Source of the DNA: DATGMS01 sp040905145
Lineage (GTDB): Bacteria > Bacteroidota > Bacteroidia > Cytophagales > Cyclobacteriaceae
DNA length: 64,000 nt
Direction: 5' to 3'
NCBI GenBank assembly: GCA_040905145.1
Contig: JBBDSC010000188.1
Span: 1 to 64,000 of the forward strand
Shown: positions 1 to 8,877 of the stretch, piece after piece
Layout: the number at the start of each line of letters is the position of its first letter
Numbering within the stretch: the stretch's first letter is position 1
The notes under the pieces: generated by a model
What the model was told of the DNA's origin: nothing
The model's database searches: none
What the model saw: the letters and a program-made list of their open reading frames with translations, nothing else
Translations under genes and position numbers: made by a program

Positions 1-451
1 ACAAATTAACACGCTCATTTACAAATAATTGAGATTTAAATGGGTAACCCTATTCACCTTAATAAAGGAAACATCAACTATAATTAAGAAAATCTGTCCG
101 TATTATGTCCGCATTATGAAATGTAGCTTTTATCTTGACCCTATAATTCTGAAATTGAAAGCGAGTCTTTATAAAAAGCAATCGCCATGGCCAAAGAAAT
201 GAAAAAGAGATGTAAGGAATGAATGTGGACTTTTTCTTCTGCTATTTCATTGGTAGAATGTTTCTTTGATTTATGGGATTAAAATGAGTTTAAAATGAGT
301 TTAAAATATGCAATTTCTACTTTTTATTCCAGTTATATTCAGATTGGTTTCATTTTCTGTAAGACCCATAATTATTAAATTTTCTTTTACTGGATTGATT
401 TCTTTTTCTATTAAAAATTGGATTCTTGATGTTAAAATATAGGAGAGGAGG
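1..451. other. Left-edge non-coding stretch
   Basis: No open frame with coding character is visible on either strand. The stretch is AT-rich and carries a short direct repeat (AAAATGAGTTT twice in tandem near 284-305). It lies downstream of the neighbouring minus-strand gene and would also hold whatever precedes the window edge. Confidence 0.6.
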
Positions 452-1822
452 TCAATTTATAGCAGGTAATGCTATTGGTTTTTTATTATGTTTGCCAAAA
501 CCCAAACTTAAACCCACATGAATATCTGCCTGTTGTGAATTGGCAAAAAAACCAGTCAATACAGATTGGCTTCCAACAAAGAATCCCCCTAACCGAAGTC
601 CAGCCCCACCCGTGATTCCGGATACTTCATAATTGGCCCAGGGTGAATAAATTTCAAAGCTACCCAATGTCAACCTTGGGGTAACGGCAAAAACGTTTTG
701 CATCCCCGGTTGGGTATTACTTTCTTGATTTGAGAGGCGGTACTGCCCGAATACGCTGACTTGAAATACCCGGGAAATACGCATATCTGTATAGGCAGAT
801 AGGATGGCGGGAAGGCTTAACCTTGTTTCGCCGGCTTGGCTGCTCTTGGTAAAATAGCCACTGTTTATCAATTGGTCTTCTATTTCATCAAAATCTCCTT
901 CCAGTTGATCCAATCTAAAGGATTCTCCTTCCGGAATATGCATGGCATAGGCATTGGTGACCTGTCCTGAACCTAAATTCAGGCCACCCAAATTTTTGAT
1001 AGAAAGGCCGGAACTGAATTTGGCTACCCCATTTTTTTTCCACTGGTGACTTAAACCCAGATCTACAGCAAATCCAGAAATATTTTTTAAAGAGAACCTG
1101 TTCAGCATCTCGTCTTCATCCCAATCTTCAAGGTCTCGGGGGTAACTGAGGTTAAGGGTACCTCTTGCATTTGATAGGCTGGATTCTTCCTGATTTATGA
1201 TGATATTTCCCTGAAGATTATTTAGGCCCATGTTCAAATAAGCTCCTGGAATAAGAAATTTAAATGTACCTCCAGCGGATATTAAATGGTTTTTGGTGGA
1301 CCAAATTTCCCGGCCCGCCATCAACCCAAGCTCTGCCCAACCAGCAGCATTTACCCTTTGATTAGAAGAATTATTGATGGAAACTTCATAATTTCCGTTG
1401 TTAAAATTACCATTATTAAAGGCTTGGCCCAAATCTGCATTCAGATCTATGATGTTTCCTTTTACAAATACCTGAGACATCAACCCAAAAGACCATTTGT
1501 TTACAATAAACCCAAATGAAGGTCCTATTAACTGAACTTCTGCGCTTATATTGATTGGTCCTTCCACACGGTCCAATGCCAGATTAAATAAATCATCTTC
1601 TTTTATCATGTCCTGAAATGAAAGGACATTATTGCTGGCAGTAGTCCCCAAAGCAAACAGATTAAATTCAACCTTCCTGGAAAGGTGGTTCAGTTCAGCA
1701 GGATTCATGGCTGCATGAATCATTCCCTTTCTGGGGCTATTTTGTATTCCGATAAAGGTGTGTTGGGAATAAGTACACGTGGTTATAAAACAAACGGTGA
1801 TGGAGAGTAATATTTTTTTCAT
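452..1822 (-). CDS. DUF5723-type outer-membrane protein
   Basis: A 456-residue secreted protein of unknown function. Residues 1-19 form a signal peptide ending TYSQ. The mature part has many alternating short hydrophobic and glycine/asparagine-rich stretches, as expected of an outer-membrane beta-barrel, and an early NPAELNHLSRKVEFN segment typical of the DUF5723 family of Bacteroidota. Full-length relatives are about 430-480 residues, so it appears complete. It stands alone on the minus strand, about 170 bp downstream of a small lipoprotein gene. The family call is recognition by eye; a barrel role is inferred. Confidence 0.72.
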   Translation of the reverse strand: MKKILLSITVCFITTCTYSQHTFIGIQNSPRKGMIHAAMNPAELNHLSRKVEFNLFALGTTASNNVLSFQDMIKEDDLFNLALDRVEGPINISAEVQLIGPSFGFIVNKWSFGLMSQVFVKGNIIDLNADLGQAFNNGNFNNGNYEVSINNSSNQRVNAAGWAELGLMAGREIWSTKNHLISAGGTFKFLIPGAYLNMGLNNLQGNIIINQEESSLSNARGTLNLSYPRDLEDWDEDEMLNRFSLKNISGFAVDLGLSHQWKKNGVAKFSSGLSIKNLGGLNLGSGQVTNAYAMHIPEGESFRLDQLEGDFDEIEDQLINSGYFTKSSQAGETRLSLPAILSAYTDMRISRVFQVSVFGQYRLSNQESNTQPGMQNVFAVTPRLTLGSFEIYSPWANYEVSGITGGAGLRLGGFFVGSQSVLTGFFANSQQADIHVGLSLGFGKHNKKPIALPAIN

Positions 1823-1991
1823 GTTTTTTTTGGTAAATAATGGTTTAAAAAATGCATAAAGTCATGAGATGGTTTTCGTTGGTCGCATCATTCTTATCCA
1901 TATTTCCTATGTTTAGGGTCCACTTGGCCCCATTTTATGGACTTTCATGAAGACGATCACCTCCTTTGCCTGTGATATTTGCTTTGGATCT

Positions 1992-2504
1992 TTATATCCC
2001 TGGGGGGGCGGTAATTACCGCTTGACCTGTTAATGGAGAGCCACCCAAAGGCGTAATTCCATCAACATTAAAACCCGTTATTGTAAGGTCCCAATTTCCC
2101 CAGGTATACCATGCTCCGTCAAATTTCCACAATGTAGTTGCCGTTCCGTCTGGACTGGTTTTAGTAGAAGAAGGATTTACTTTGCCAGCCTCCGGTGAAA
2201 AATTAATGATGGCATCTTTAACAGGGTTTCCTTCACTGTCATGTACTATAACTTCAACCGTAAATTCATTCAACTTGCCATTTATTCCTGGGGGAGCATT
2301 ATTTTTTTCCTCCCATGTCCAATATTCATTCTCATTCCACGCTGAAAAATCATGATGCTCTAACCAATCACCTGTCATATTTTCTATGGGGGTAACAAGC
2401 TCAAGTTTTGGCAAACTATCCTTCATCGCAATATCAGGCTCAGCGCAGGAGGGAATTAAAATCAGTATAAGTAAGTAAATGTATTTGAGTGAAAATAATT
2501 TCAT
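1992..2504 (-). CDS. Small lipoprotein with Ig-like domain
   Basis: A 170-residue predicted lipoprotein with hydrophobic residues 8-18 and lipobox cysteine Cys20 (IPSCAEP). The middle and C-terminal parts (about 75-165) read like a single Ig/Big-1-type sandwich: VEVIVHDSEGNPVKDAIINF followed by a GTATTLWKF strand, the usual pattern of domains that describe a property that can vary. No enzyme motif is seen and no named family is recognised. The protein is probably anchored to a membrane facing the periplasm or surface. The next gene upstream is another lipoprotein, separated by a structured non-coding element. Confidence 0.65.
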   Translation of the reverse strand: MKLFSLKYIYLLILILIPSCAEPDIAMKDSLPKLELVTPIENMTGDWLEHHDFSAWNENEYWTWEEKNNAPPGINGKLNEFTVEVIVHDSEGNPVKDAIINFSPEAGKVNPSSTKTSPDGTATTLWKFDGAWYTWGNWDLTITGFNVDGITPLGGSPLTGQAVITAPPGI

Positions 2505-2556
2505 AATTAATGGGTTTAGTAGAATGTAAAATTAGCAAGGAGGTAACATAGGCCAA

Positions 2557-2665
2557 GTATAAGCGCAGTGCGGGTTTCGGTACGATTCACAGCCTCAATC
2601 AAACTATTCCTTAGTTAAAAGCAATGCGCTAAATTTTTGTAATTATTCCCGCACCTCGCTTATAC
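2557..2665. repeat. Inverted-repeat element (MITE-like)
   Basis: The 18-nt arms at 2557-2574 and 2648-2665 are inverted copies of each other with 16 of 18 matches (GTATAAGCG..GTGCGGG), separated by 73 bp. The whole 109-bp unit fits exactly between two lipoprotein genes. Neither arm lies in a coding region. The structure resembles a miniature inverted-repeat element, but no clear target-site duplication is seen, so origin by transposition is an inference. A very long hairpin in a read-through transcript is the alternative. Confidence 0.5.
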
Positions 2666-2679
2666 ATGATTTGTGCTAT

Positions 2680-3480
2680 TTATTCTCCGATAAAAATATC
2701 CCGGGTAAAAGTGGCATCAAGCGATATGGATATGTATGCACATGGAGTTTGATCAGCTGCTGATATTACACCATCATTGTTTGAATCAGCATATTTAAGA
2801 CCACCAACTGTTGCCCCTTCTTGAGTAGAGTTATCGACCTCTTCCTGATTCTGAAATACGCCATCTGTCACGTAACCATTCACAATATTACTTTCTTCAT
2901 CTTTTTCCACAATGAAACATTCGGCCAAGACCTCCTCATCGTAAAACATCACTTTTCCATTTTCATCACTGGTAAAAGTGTAGTCTGGTTCTCCTAAATC
3001 AGACGAATTTGGGCGTTCCTTATAAAGTAATATAGTAGCATTGGGAACAACAGCATTTTCAGGATTTTCAGCAGTCCAATTGGTAACACTGTATATGGTC
3101 AACTCTACCGCAAGATGTGGAATGATTTCTATCACTTGAACTGTTGAGGCCGGATCATCACTGGCATTCAGAACACCATCTTGATTTATATCTTCCCCTG
3201 CAAGCAATGTAACCTCATAGGTTCCTGACTCCTGGTAAGTCTGAGCAGGGTCCTTTTTTGTTGATAATGTACCATCCCCGAAATCCCATGCATAAAGTGA
3301 GGCATTTTGAGAGCAGTTGGTAAATTTGAATTCGTCTCCCACTTTCCCTTCAACTGGTTCAACATTAAAACAGGCCTCCGGAGGGTTATTTTGAATATCA
3401 GTGGGATCCTCCTCATCTGTACAAGAAAAAAACACCGTCAGAGTGCCAATTGCCAAGAAGTTTAAAATTTGTTGTTTCAT
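2680..3480 (-). CDS. PKD-domain lipoprotein with calcium loops
   Basis: A 266-residue predicted lipoprotein (lipobox Cys20, VFFSCTDE). Residues about 33-118 form a PKD domain with the diagnostic YAWDFGDGT strand. Two loops match the dockerin/EF-hand calcium pattern DxNxDGxxxxxD: DINQDGVLNASD near residue 98 and DSNNDGVISAAD near residue 233. Between them lies a beta-rich segment resembling a carboxypeptidase-like/SpaA sandwich (TILLYKERPNS, ENGKVMFYDEE). No catalytic motif is seen. Likely a surface or periplasmic binding protein stabilised by calcium; the ligand is unknown. Confidence 0.65.
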   Translation of the reverse strand: MKQQILNFLAIGTLTVFFSCTDEEDPTDIQNNPPEACFNVEPVEGKVGDEFKFTNCSQNASLYAWDFGDGTLSTKKDPAQTYQESGTYEVTLLAGEDINQDGVLNASDDPASTVQVIEIIPHLAVELTIYSVTNWTAENPENAVVPNATILLYKERPNSSDLGEPDYTFTSDENGKVMFYDEEVLAECFIVEKDEESNIVNGYVTDGVFQNQEEVDNSTQEGATVGGLKYADSNNDGVISAADQTPCAYISISLDATFTRDIFIGE

Positions 3481-3920
3481 TGAAATGTAATTTTAGTTTT
3501 GGTAATAATAAATAAGATAAAAATTCGTAAATGAATTAGATACTTTAGAAATAACTCATTTTTAACGTATTAGCTTCGGATTTCCATACCAGCGGAAAAT
3601 ACCCTTTGCACTCTCTATACCCATGCATAGAAGCAGTCTGATAGCCAATCAGAAGTTTCATAAATTTATACCCCAAAACTATGGAAAAGTAATTCCTGGC
3701 TTATGATCAACCTTGGGTATTTTAAAAAAAATACAGCGTAAAATAAAATGGGGCATACCGATCCAATCACTTTAGAGACTGCAAATCCAGCCTTATTTTT
3801 CGAAAAGGGTAATACATTACAATGAGTTAAAAAACATTTGTTCCCCTACTCAGACAAATAAAAAATGGATAGAATGGTCTAAGACAAATCGTTTTTCATA
3901 AAGAGAGTTTTTCCCCGATA
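3481..3920. other. Intergenic, 440 bp
   Basis: AT-rich region upstream of the PKD lipoprotein (minus strand) and downstream of the LuxR-type pair. No supported open frame, RNA gene or strong hairpin is seen. It should contain the promoter of the lipoprotein gene, but no convincing TAnnTTTG motif close to its start was found. Confidence 0.5.
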
Positions 3921-4631
3921 TTATAATTCTATCAAATCAAATGCTAGTGCAAAACGCATGAGATCCCGAAAGGAACCAAGCTCCAACTTTGCTTTGATGT
4001 TTTTTCGATGTGTCTCCACGGTACTTCTGGATATAATAAGTTGGTCGGCTATTCTTGGATTGTTATGTCCATAGGCCAATAATTTCATTATTTCTATTTC
4101 ACGGGAGGTCAGTTGCTGGAATCTTTTAAAATGCTTCAACCTGAATTGATCCATTTTTACGATGCTTTCCATCCTTTTCGACATTTCACTCATTTCACCG
4201 GGAGTGACAGACATCCTTATGACCAGACCATTGGAATATTTTGGCGGTTTTGTAAAAGTAAAAAGGGGTGAATATTCCTGATCTCCCACAAATTTAGCAT
4301 ATTGAATAAAGGCCATGGTTTGATGGGCGTCCTGATTCGCATAAAATTCAGGGAGAAATTTCAGGATATTTTCCATGGACGCTGCATGAACAATGTTTCC
4401 AGTATATTCTTCACTGTTTTTCCGAACCTCATTTGTAGAATAACCGGTCAGTTCCTGGTGGATTTTATTGGTGTTGATATATTTCACCACCTCAGGCTTG
4501 CTGATGATGGTAATCATCGGAATATCATCTATGATATCCCCGGAATTTTCCTCCTCCCATAGTTGATCCTCTAATGAGGCAAGATATAATTGGAAGCGCT
4601 CCAACAGCTCACTTTCCGGTAAATGTCCCAT
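3921..4631 (-). CDS. LuxR-type regulator with PAS-like sensor
   Basis: A 236-residue cytoplasmic transcription regulator. Residues about 35-155 look like a PAS-fold sensor (MITIISKPEVVKYINTNKIH, then ELTGYSTNEVR). Residues about 168-232 are a GerE/LuxR helix-turn-helix with the LTSREIEIMKLLAYGHNNPRIA entry and the recognition helix ISRSTVETHRKNIKAKL. No receiver domain is present, so activation would be by a small ligand or partner rather than by a phosphoryl group. It follows a second LuxR-type gene by 12 bp on the same strand, so the two are probably co-transcribed. Target genes are unknown. Confidence 0.75.
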   Translation of the reverse strand: MGHLPESELLERFQLYLASLEDQLWEEENSGDIIDDIPMITIISKPEVVKYINTNKIHQELTGYSTNEVRKNSEEYTGNIVHAASMENILKFLPEFYANQDAHQTMAFIQYAKFVGDQEYSPLFTFTKPPKYSNGLVIRMSVTPGEMSEMSKRMESIVKMDQFRLKHFKRFQQLTSREIEIMKLLAYGHNNPRIADQLIISRSTVETHRKNIKAKLELGSFRDLMRFALAFDLIEL

Positions 4632-4643
4632 ATCCTATTCCCG

Positions 4644-4934
4644 TCAAAAGTTGATGAGATTAAATGCCAAAGCATATTTCATAAAGCATATTTCACTTTT
4701 TATATCAAGTTTTTGTCTGATCTTAGCGCGATGGTTTTGCACTGTTGCTCTTGAAATACCAAGTTCTTTGGAAATAGAAGGATTATTTTTGCCTTGAGCA
4801 ATTAATTGTAGCACCTCAGTCTCCCTGTCTGTCAATGTTTCAAAAATCGCCATTTTGTTCTTTTTAAAAGTTTCCAAACGACTGACTTGCCCGATCATAT
4901 GTGTAACGGGACCTGTAGGGTATTGCTTCTTCAT
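4644..4934 (-). CDS. Stand-alone LuxR-type DNA-binding protein
   Basis: A 96-residue protein consisting almost only of a LuxR/GerE helix-turn-helix: TLTDRETEVLQLIAQGKNNP followed by ISRATVQNHRAKIRQKL. Its C-terminus (MKYALAFNLINF) parallels that of the gene immediately downstream (MRFALAFDLIEL), so the two arose from a common ancestor. The roughly 30-residue N-terminal part has no recognisable sensor domain. It could bind DNA on its own or form mixed dimers with its larger neighbour; that is inference. Confidence 0.72.
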   Translation of the reverse strand: MKKQYPTGPVTHMIGQVSRLETFKKNKMAIFETLTDRETEVLQLIAQGKNNPSISKELGISRATVQNHRAKIRQKLDIKSEICFMKYALAFNLINF

Positions 4935-5424
4935 CTGAGGTGATTTTTATTTGAAAAAATAATTTGATTAATAAAAGTGTTTTAATTTACTGTTTTTAAA
5001 ATCGGTAAGGGAATAAGCCCCTTATAGGTGACGAAACTTTTTGAATATAGCACAAAAGATAATCAATTAATCGCACTTGGACAGAATTTCCCCAGATTAA
5101 ATCCAATCCCTGATGAAAATCCCGAAGGGATGGCAGATCCTGGATGTCAATGGACCGCAAACTCTAACAAAAAAGCTGAAAATATTCTTCTTTGAATTTT
5201 CGCTTTCGGTGATGCGCTCCCGTTGAGCATTTTAGGTAACTTAATTGGTCTTCGAAAATCTTAACAATCTATATTTCATATATTGGCATAAAGGTATATC
5301 TGTTTAATAGGTTGGGATCAATGATCAAAAATTTAATACCTCAGTCATAGGCTGATTTCCCTCTGGGAAAAAAGTTTGACTTTTGTCCGTTCCTGCAAAA
5401 ATCCAAACACTTTTCCCCTCCCCG

Positions 5425-5519
5425 TGGATACCCTTGCATTTCGTTTTCCCCGGACAGGACCGGCTGTCTCCCTGCGGTCGGCCTGGTTCCTGTCCGGCCA
5501 CTGCATGCAAGCGTATCCA
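5425..5519. repeat. 95-nt imperfect palindrome
   Basis: Arms TGGATACCCTTGCAT (5425-5439) and ATGCAAGCGTATCCA (5505-5519) pair at 14 of 15 positions. Inside them CCGGACAGGACC (5450-5461) pairs with GGTTCCTGTCCGG (5485-5497) with a single bulged base, and the inner loop holds further G/C pairs. The result is a long, stable hairpin on either strand in non-coding DNA. It could be a REP-like palindromic repeat or a structured RNA; no flanking transposase is seen. Confidence 0.6.
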
Positions 5520-5904
5520 ATTTCCATCATTAAAATTTATTTTGGAAATCGTTGCCGAAGAAGATAGAAAGTTTTTTTCCCTTTTAAAAGGCTGAATTCA
5601 CTCCGAAGTGCAGGACAAACATTAAAGAAGACTTTTTCCGGATTAAGAGGATTTGTTCCGGTAACTCTGGGGTCCTTTAAAATAATGAGTTTGTACGAAT
5701 TAGCTTCGTTTTTTCTTAGAAGTAATTTGGAAACCATTATAACCTTATTTTGTGAAAAGGACAAAATTCAGTATCCTGTATGATTACCAAAGATCGCAAA
5801 CCGATCACCCTATTGCAATACGAAAAGTTAATGGTAGGATAGCGAATTAGCGGGGACATAAATCCGGTTTTCAAAGAAAAATAATCACAACTGGTAACAG
5901 AAAT

Positions 5905-5938
5905 CCCACCCCCTCCTTCAAAGGGGGCTGGAGTGGGG
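5905..5938. repeat. C-run/G-run inverted repeat after bshB1
   Basis: CCCACCCCCTCC (5905-5916) and GGGGGCTGGAGTGGGG (5923-5938) form an imperfect GC-rich hairpin around TTCAAA. It lies 8 bp after the bshB1 stop on the minus strand. It resembles short dispersed repeats common between Bacteroidota genes and may also slow or end transcription, although no proper U-run follows. Confidence 0.45.
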
Positions 5939-5946
5939 TAAAACCA

Positions 5947-6663
5947 TTATTTCAGATCAAAAAGATCATTCACCCCCAGCATTCTCTCCACAGTAAAGCC
6001 TTCGCCATACCTGACCATTATTTTATGGCCAAATTCCTTTGCCCTGGCCTCTATGAAATCCATAAAATCCGGGTTGGATATAAAGCTTTCGGGTTCTTTA
6101 TTTTCAGGATCATGAAATTGGGATTTAAAGGCTTTAATGCTAGCCAGCTTTTTATCCCAAACAGCTGTGATATCAAAAACAAAATCAGGCTGAATGTAAT
6201 CATTTTGAATATAATGATAGACGAACTTTGGACGCCAAGCTTCTTGTTCTTTTCCTTCAAGGATAGTTTCTACCCTTCTTAATCCGCTTATAAAACATGC
6301 TTTAGAAGCCACAGAAGCACCTTTCCCATGATCTGGATGTCTATCCCTTACGGCATTGCCCAGAATGATCTCGGGTTGATATTTTCTGATAATTTTCGCA
6401 ACCTCCAAATGGTGTGCTTTATCATCATTAAAAAATACATCATCAAAACCCAAATTTTCCCTCATGGACAGTTCAAGGATCTTTGAGGCCGCTGCTGATT
6501 CTTTAAGCCTTAGCTCAGGAGTTCCCCTTGTACCCATTTCTCCTTGGGTAAGGTCTAGGATTCCCACTCTATATCCCTTTGCTACATGTGCTGCCAGCGT
6601 CCCAGAGCAAGAAAGTTCTGCATCATCAGGATGTGAAGCTATGGCTAGTATATCGAGTTTCAT
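5947..6663 (-). CDS. bshB1: Bacillithiol deacetylase BshB1
   Basis: Zinc-dependent LmbE/PIG-L family deacetylase that converts N-acetylglucosaminyl-malate to glucosaminyl-malate, the second step of bacillithiol synthesis. The family signature HPDDAELSCSGTL appears near the N-terminus and the second metal/substrate segment RHPDHGKGA around residue 110. The start at 6663 (MKLDILAIASHPDD) is preferred; an in-frame ATG 10 codons upstream adds residues not typical of the family. Length of 238 residues fits BshB1. It lies about 100 bp downstream of trxB on the same strand, which makes sense for two thiol-redox genes. Confidence 0.9.
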   Translation of the reverse strand: MKLDILAIASHPDDAELSCSGTLAAHVAKGYRVGILDLTQGEMGTRGTPELRLKESAAASKILELSMRENLGFDDVFFNDDKAHHLEVAKIIRKYQPEIILGNAVRDRHPDHGKGASVASKACFISGLRRVETILEGKEQEAWRPKFVYHYIQNDYIQPDFVFDITAVWDKKLASIKAFKSQFHDPENKEPESFISNPDFMDFIEARAKEFGHKIMVRYGEGFTVERMLGVNDLFDLK

Positions 6664-6766
6664 ATTTAACTTGTTTAGGATTTCCTTGTACATAAGCAGC
6701 TATAGTACCCGTGAAGGTTAAGAATAAAAGCATTCCAAAGATTTTTGAACCACCCATCAGCCAATA

Positions 6767-7711
6767 TCAAAAGAGTTCAAATTCTGCAAGGTATCGCTCA
6801 GCATCAAGAGCTGCCATACAACCTGTCCCAGCCGCTGTTACAGCCTGACGGTAAATATGATCTTGCGCATCCCCACAAGCAAAAACCCCTTCAATATTTG
6901 TTTTGGTGCTCCCAGCAATCGTTTTAATATACCCACTTTCATCCATCTTCAAATAACCTTCAAATATTTCCGTATTGGGCTGATGGCCAATGGCCACAAA
7001 AAATCCTGAAACCTTTAATTCTTTTACTTCTCCTGTAAGGTTATTTTTCACTTTCACTCCATTGACTTCCTGCTCCCCTAGGATCTCTTCTGTTTCATTG
7101 TTCCAAAGTATCTCTATTTTAGGGTTGTTCATCACCCGTTTTTGCATGATCTGGGAAGCTCTCAATTCATCTCGCCTTACGATCATATAGACTTTGGTGC
7201 AGATATTGGACAGATAGGAAGCCTCCTCACAAGCCGTGTCGCCGCCTCCAACTATGGCCACATCCTGGCCCCTAAAGAAAAAACCGTCACAAACAGCACA
7301 AGCAGAAACCCCCTGACCATTTAATCTGGTTTCGCTTTCTATACCAAGCCACTTGGCAGATGCACCAGTAGCGACAATGAGGGTATCCGTTAATACTTCC
7401 TGTTTATCATCTATCCATACCTTATAAGGCCTGTGGGTAAAATCAACTTGGGTCACCAGTCCATAATTAACTTCTGTACCAAACCTTTCTGCTTGCTTCT
7501 TAAAATCTTCCATCATTTGGGGCCCCATCACCCCATCAGGATAGCCAGGATAATTTTCCACGTCGTTGGTGATTGTCAGTTGGCCCCCTGGCTGCCCTCC
7601 GGTATACATGACGGGTTGAAGCCCTGCCCGGGCCGCATATATGGCCGCAGTATAACCCGCCGGTCCGGAACCAACAATCATAATTTTAATCTTTTCAATT
7701 TCCTGACTCAT
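6767..7711 (-). CDS. trxB: Thioredoxin reductase
   Basis: FAD/NADPH flavoenzyme that reduces thioredoxin in the cytoplasm. FAD-binding GSGPAGYTAA lies near residues 14-23, the redox-active CAVC pair is Cys138/Cys141, the NADPH fold shows GGGDTACEEA, and the C-terminal FAD segment ends GVFACGDA. The start chosen at 7711 gives MSQEIEKIKIMIVGSGPAG; the longer frame to 7765 adds 18 untypical residues. The 314-residue length matches low-molecular-weight TrxB. Because bshB1 is downstream, this enzyme or a relative may also serve bacilliredoxin-type reduction, but classical thioredoxin use is the default reading. Confidence 0.93.
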   Translation of the reverse strand: MSQEIEKIKIMIVGSGPAGYTAAIYAARAGLQPVMYTGGQPGGQLTITNDVENYPGYPDGVMGPQMMEDFKKQAERFGTEVNYGLVTQVDFTHRPYKVWIDDKQEVLTDTLIVATGASAKWLGIESETRLNGQGVSACAVCDGFFFRGQDVAIVGGGDTACEEASYLSNICTKVYMIVRRDELRASQIMQKRVMNNPKIEILWNNETEEILGEQEVNGVKVKNNLTGEVKELKVSGFFVAIGHQPNTEIFEGYLKMDESGYIKTIAGSTKTNIEGVFACGDAQDHIYRQAVTAAGTGCMAALDAERYLAEFELF

Positions 7712-7795
7712 TGCACTTTTAATTTTTGGGTTGGCAAATTTTAAACCTTTTAGCAAAGGAACCATTATTTAAGATTCCTTGAATGGAAGTTAATA

Positions 7796-7803
7796 CAAAG
7801 GTA
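7796..7803 (-). promoter_or_regulatory. Candidate -7 box for trxB
   Basis: On the minus strand this reads TACCTTTG, a full match to the Bacteroidota -7 consensus TAnnTTTG, about 85 bp before the trxB start. A TTTTG lies 24 nt further upstream, slightly beyond the usual spacing, so the -33 box is uncertain. Confidence 0.5.
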
Positions 7804-7860
7804 TCCGCTACAATACCACCGATTGCTCAAAACCCTCCTCCAGAATCCTCTTGACATAAA

Positions 7861-7885
7861 AAAAAGGGTAAGAAACCCCCTTTTT
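7861..7885 (-). terminator. Intrinsic terminator after rpoD
   Basis: On the minus strand AAAAAGGG pairs with CCCTTTTT across a 9-nt loop, followed by more T residues. It lies 23 bp after the rpoD stop. Confidence 0.7.
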
Positions 7886-7907
7886 AACAATTTTATTTTT
7901 GGGGCTT

Positions 7908-8771
7908 TTATCCCAGGTAAGGCTTAAGTGTCTTACTTCTTGAGGTATGTCTAAGCCTTCTAATAGCTTTTTCTTTGATCTGTCTCACCCTTTCGCGGGT
8001 AAGATTGAACTTTTCACCGATTTCTTCAAGGGTCATGGCATGCTCACCATTCAATCCAAAATACAGGGTAATGACATCAGCCTCTCTTTGGGTCAAGGTA
8101 GAAAGGGCTCTTTGGACTTCTTTTCTCAAAGAGTCATTCATCAAACCATCATCAGGCTTAATTTCTCCATCATTTTCCAAAACATCCAGAAGGCTGTTTT
8201 CCTCTCCCTGGACGAAAGGGGCGTCCATGGAAACATGACGACCGGATATTTTCATGGTATCCACCACTTCTCCCGCTGTCACCTCCAACACTTCTGCCAA
8301 TTCTTCCGGAGAGGGTTCCCTTTCAAACTTTTGTTCCAGTTCGGAAAAAGTTTTGCTGATTTTATTTAATGACCCTACCCTATTTAGGGGGAGCCTAACA
8401 ATTCTTGATTGCTCTGCCAGGGCCTGTAGGATGGATTGTCTAATCCACCACACCGCATAAGAGATGAACTTAAAACCTCTTGTCTCATCAAACCTTTGCG
8501 CGGCTTTTATTAGGCCCAAGTTCCCTTCGTTGATAAGGTCTCCCAAAGAGAGTCCTTGATTTTGATACTGCTTAGCTACAGAAACTACAAATCGCAAATT
8601 TGCTTTCGTTAACTTTTCAAGTGCTAGCTGATCACCTTCCCTGATCCTCTTGGCTAATACTACTTCCTCATCTGCTGTAAGCAGGTCTACTTTCCCTATT
8701 TCCTGTAGATATTTATCAAGAGATTGACTTTCCCTATTGGTGATCTGTTTGCTAATCTTCAGCTGCCTCAT
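7908..8771 (-). CDS. rpoD: Primary sigma factor RpoD
   Basis: Housekeeping sigma-70 that directs RNA polymerase to most promoters. At 287 residues it has the compact form usual in Bacteroidota, lacking region 1.1. Region 1.2 (SLDKYLQEIGKVDLL) is followed by region 2 (NLRFVVSVAKQY, then DLINEGNLGLIKAAQRFD with FKFISYAVWWIRQSI), region 3, and region 4 with EEIGEKFNLTRERVRQIKEKA. The promoter motif it would recognise, TAnnTTTG, is found before several genes here. The gene lies about 105 bp downstream of pnp on the same strand and is closed by an intrinsic terminator. Confidence 0.95.
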   Translation of the reverse strand: MRQLKISKQITNRESQSLDKYLQEIGKVDLLTADEEVVLAKRIREGDQLALEKLTKANLRFVVSVAKQYQNQGLSLGDLINEGNLGLIKAAQRFDETRGFKFISYAVWWIRQSILQALAEQSRIVRLPLNRVGSLNKISKTFSELEQKFEREPSPEELAEVLEVTAGEVVDTMKISGRHVSMDAPFVQGEENSLLDVLENDGEIKPDDGLMNDSLRKEVQRALSTLTQREADVITLYFGLNGEHAMTLEEIGEKFNLTRERVRQIKEKAIRRLRHTSRSKTLKPYLG

Positions 8772-8877
8772 TAAGCTTAATTCATTATTTGGTAAAACTC
8801 ATTCTATAACAGAAGTAGTTTGAAAATAAGTTCAAAATATTATAAATGATTAAAGAAGCCTACTCTTTTTAATCAGT

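Larger units (their letters stand above)
4935..5946. other. Long non-coding stretch, about 1 kb
   Basis: Several overlapping 60-75 codon frames occur on both strands, but none has a recognisable domain and they compete with each other. Base composition changes sharply: 5400-5520 is much richer in G+C than its surroundings. Within it are a 95-nt imperfect palindrome (5425-5519) and, next to bshB1, a C-run/G-run repeat (5905-5938). The stretch may be an accumulation of dispersed repeats or host a structured RNA. Confidence 0.5.

Noticed and set aside
5325..5764. Several overlapping 60-75 codon frames on both strands
   Set aside because: They overlap each other, have no recognisable domain, and cross the 95-nt palindrome; base composition rather than selection explains their openness.
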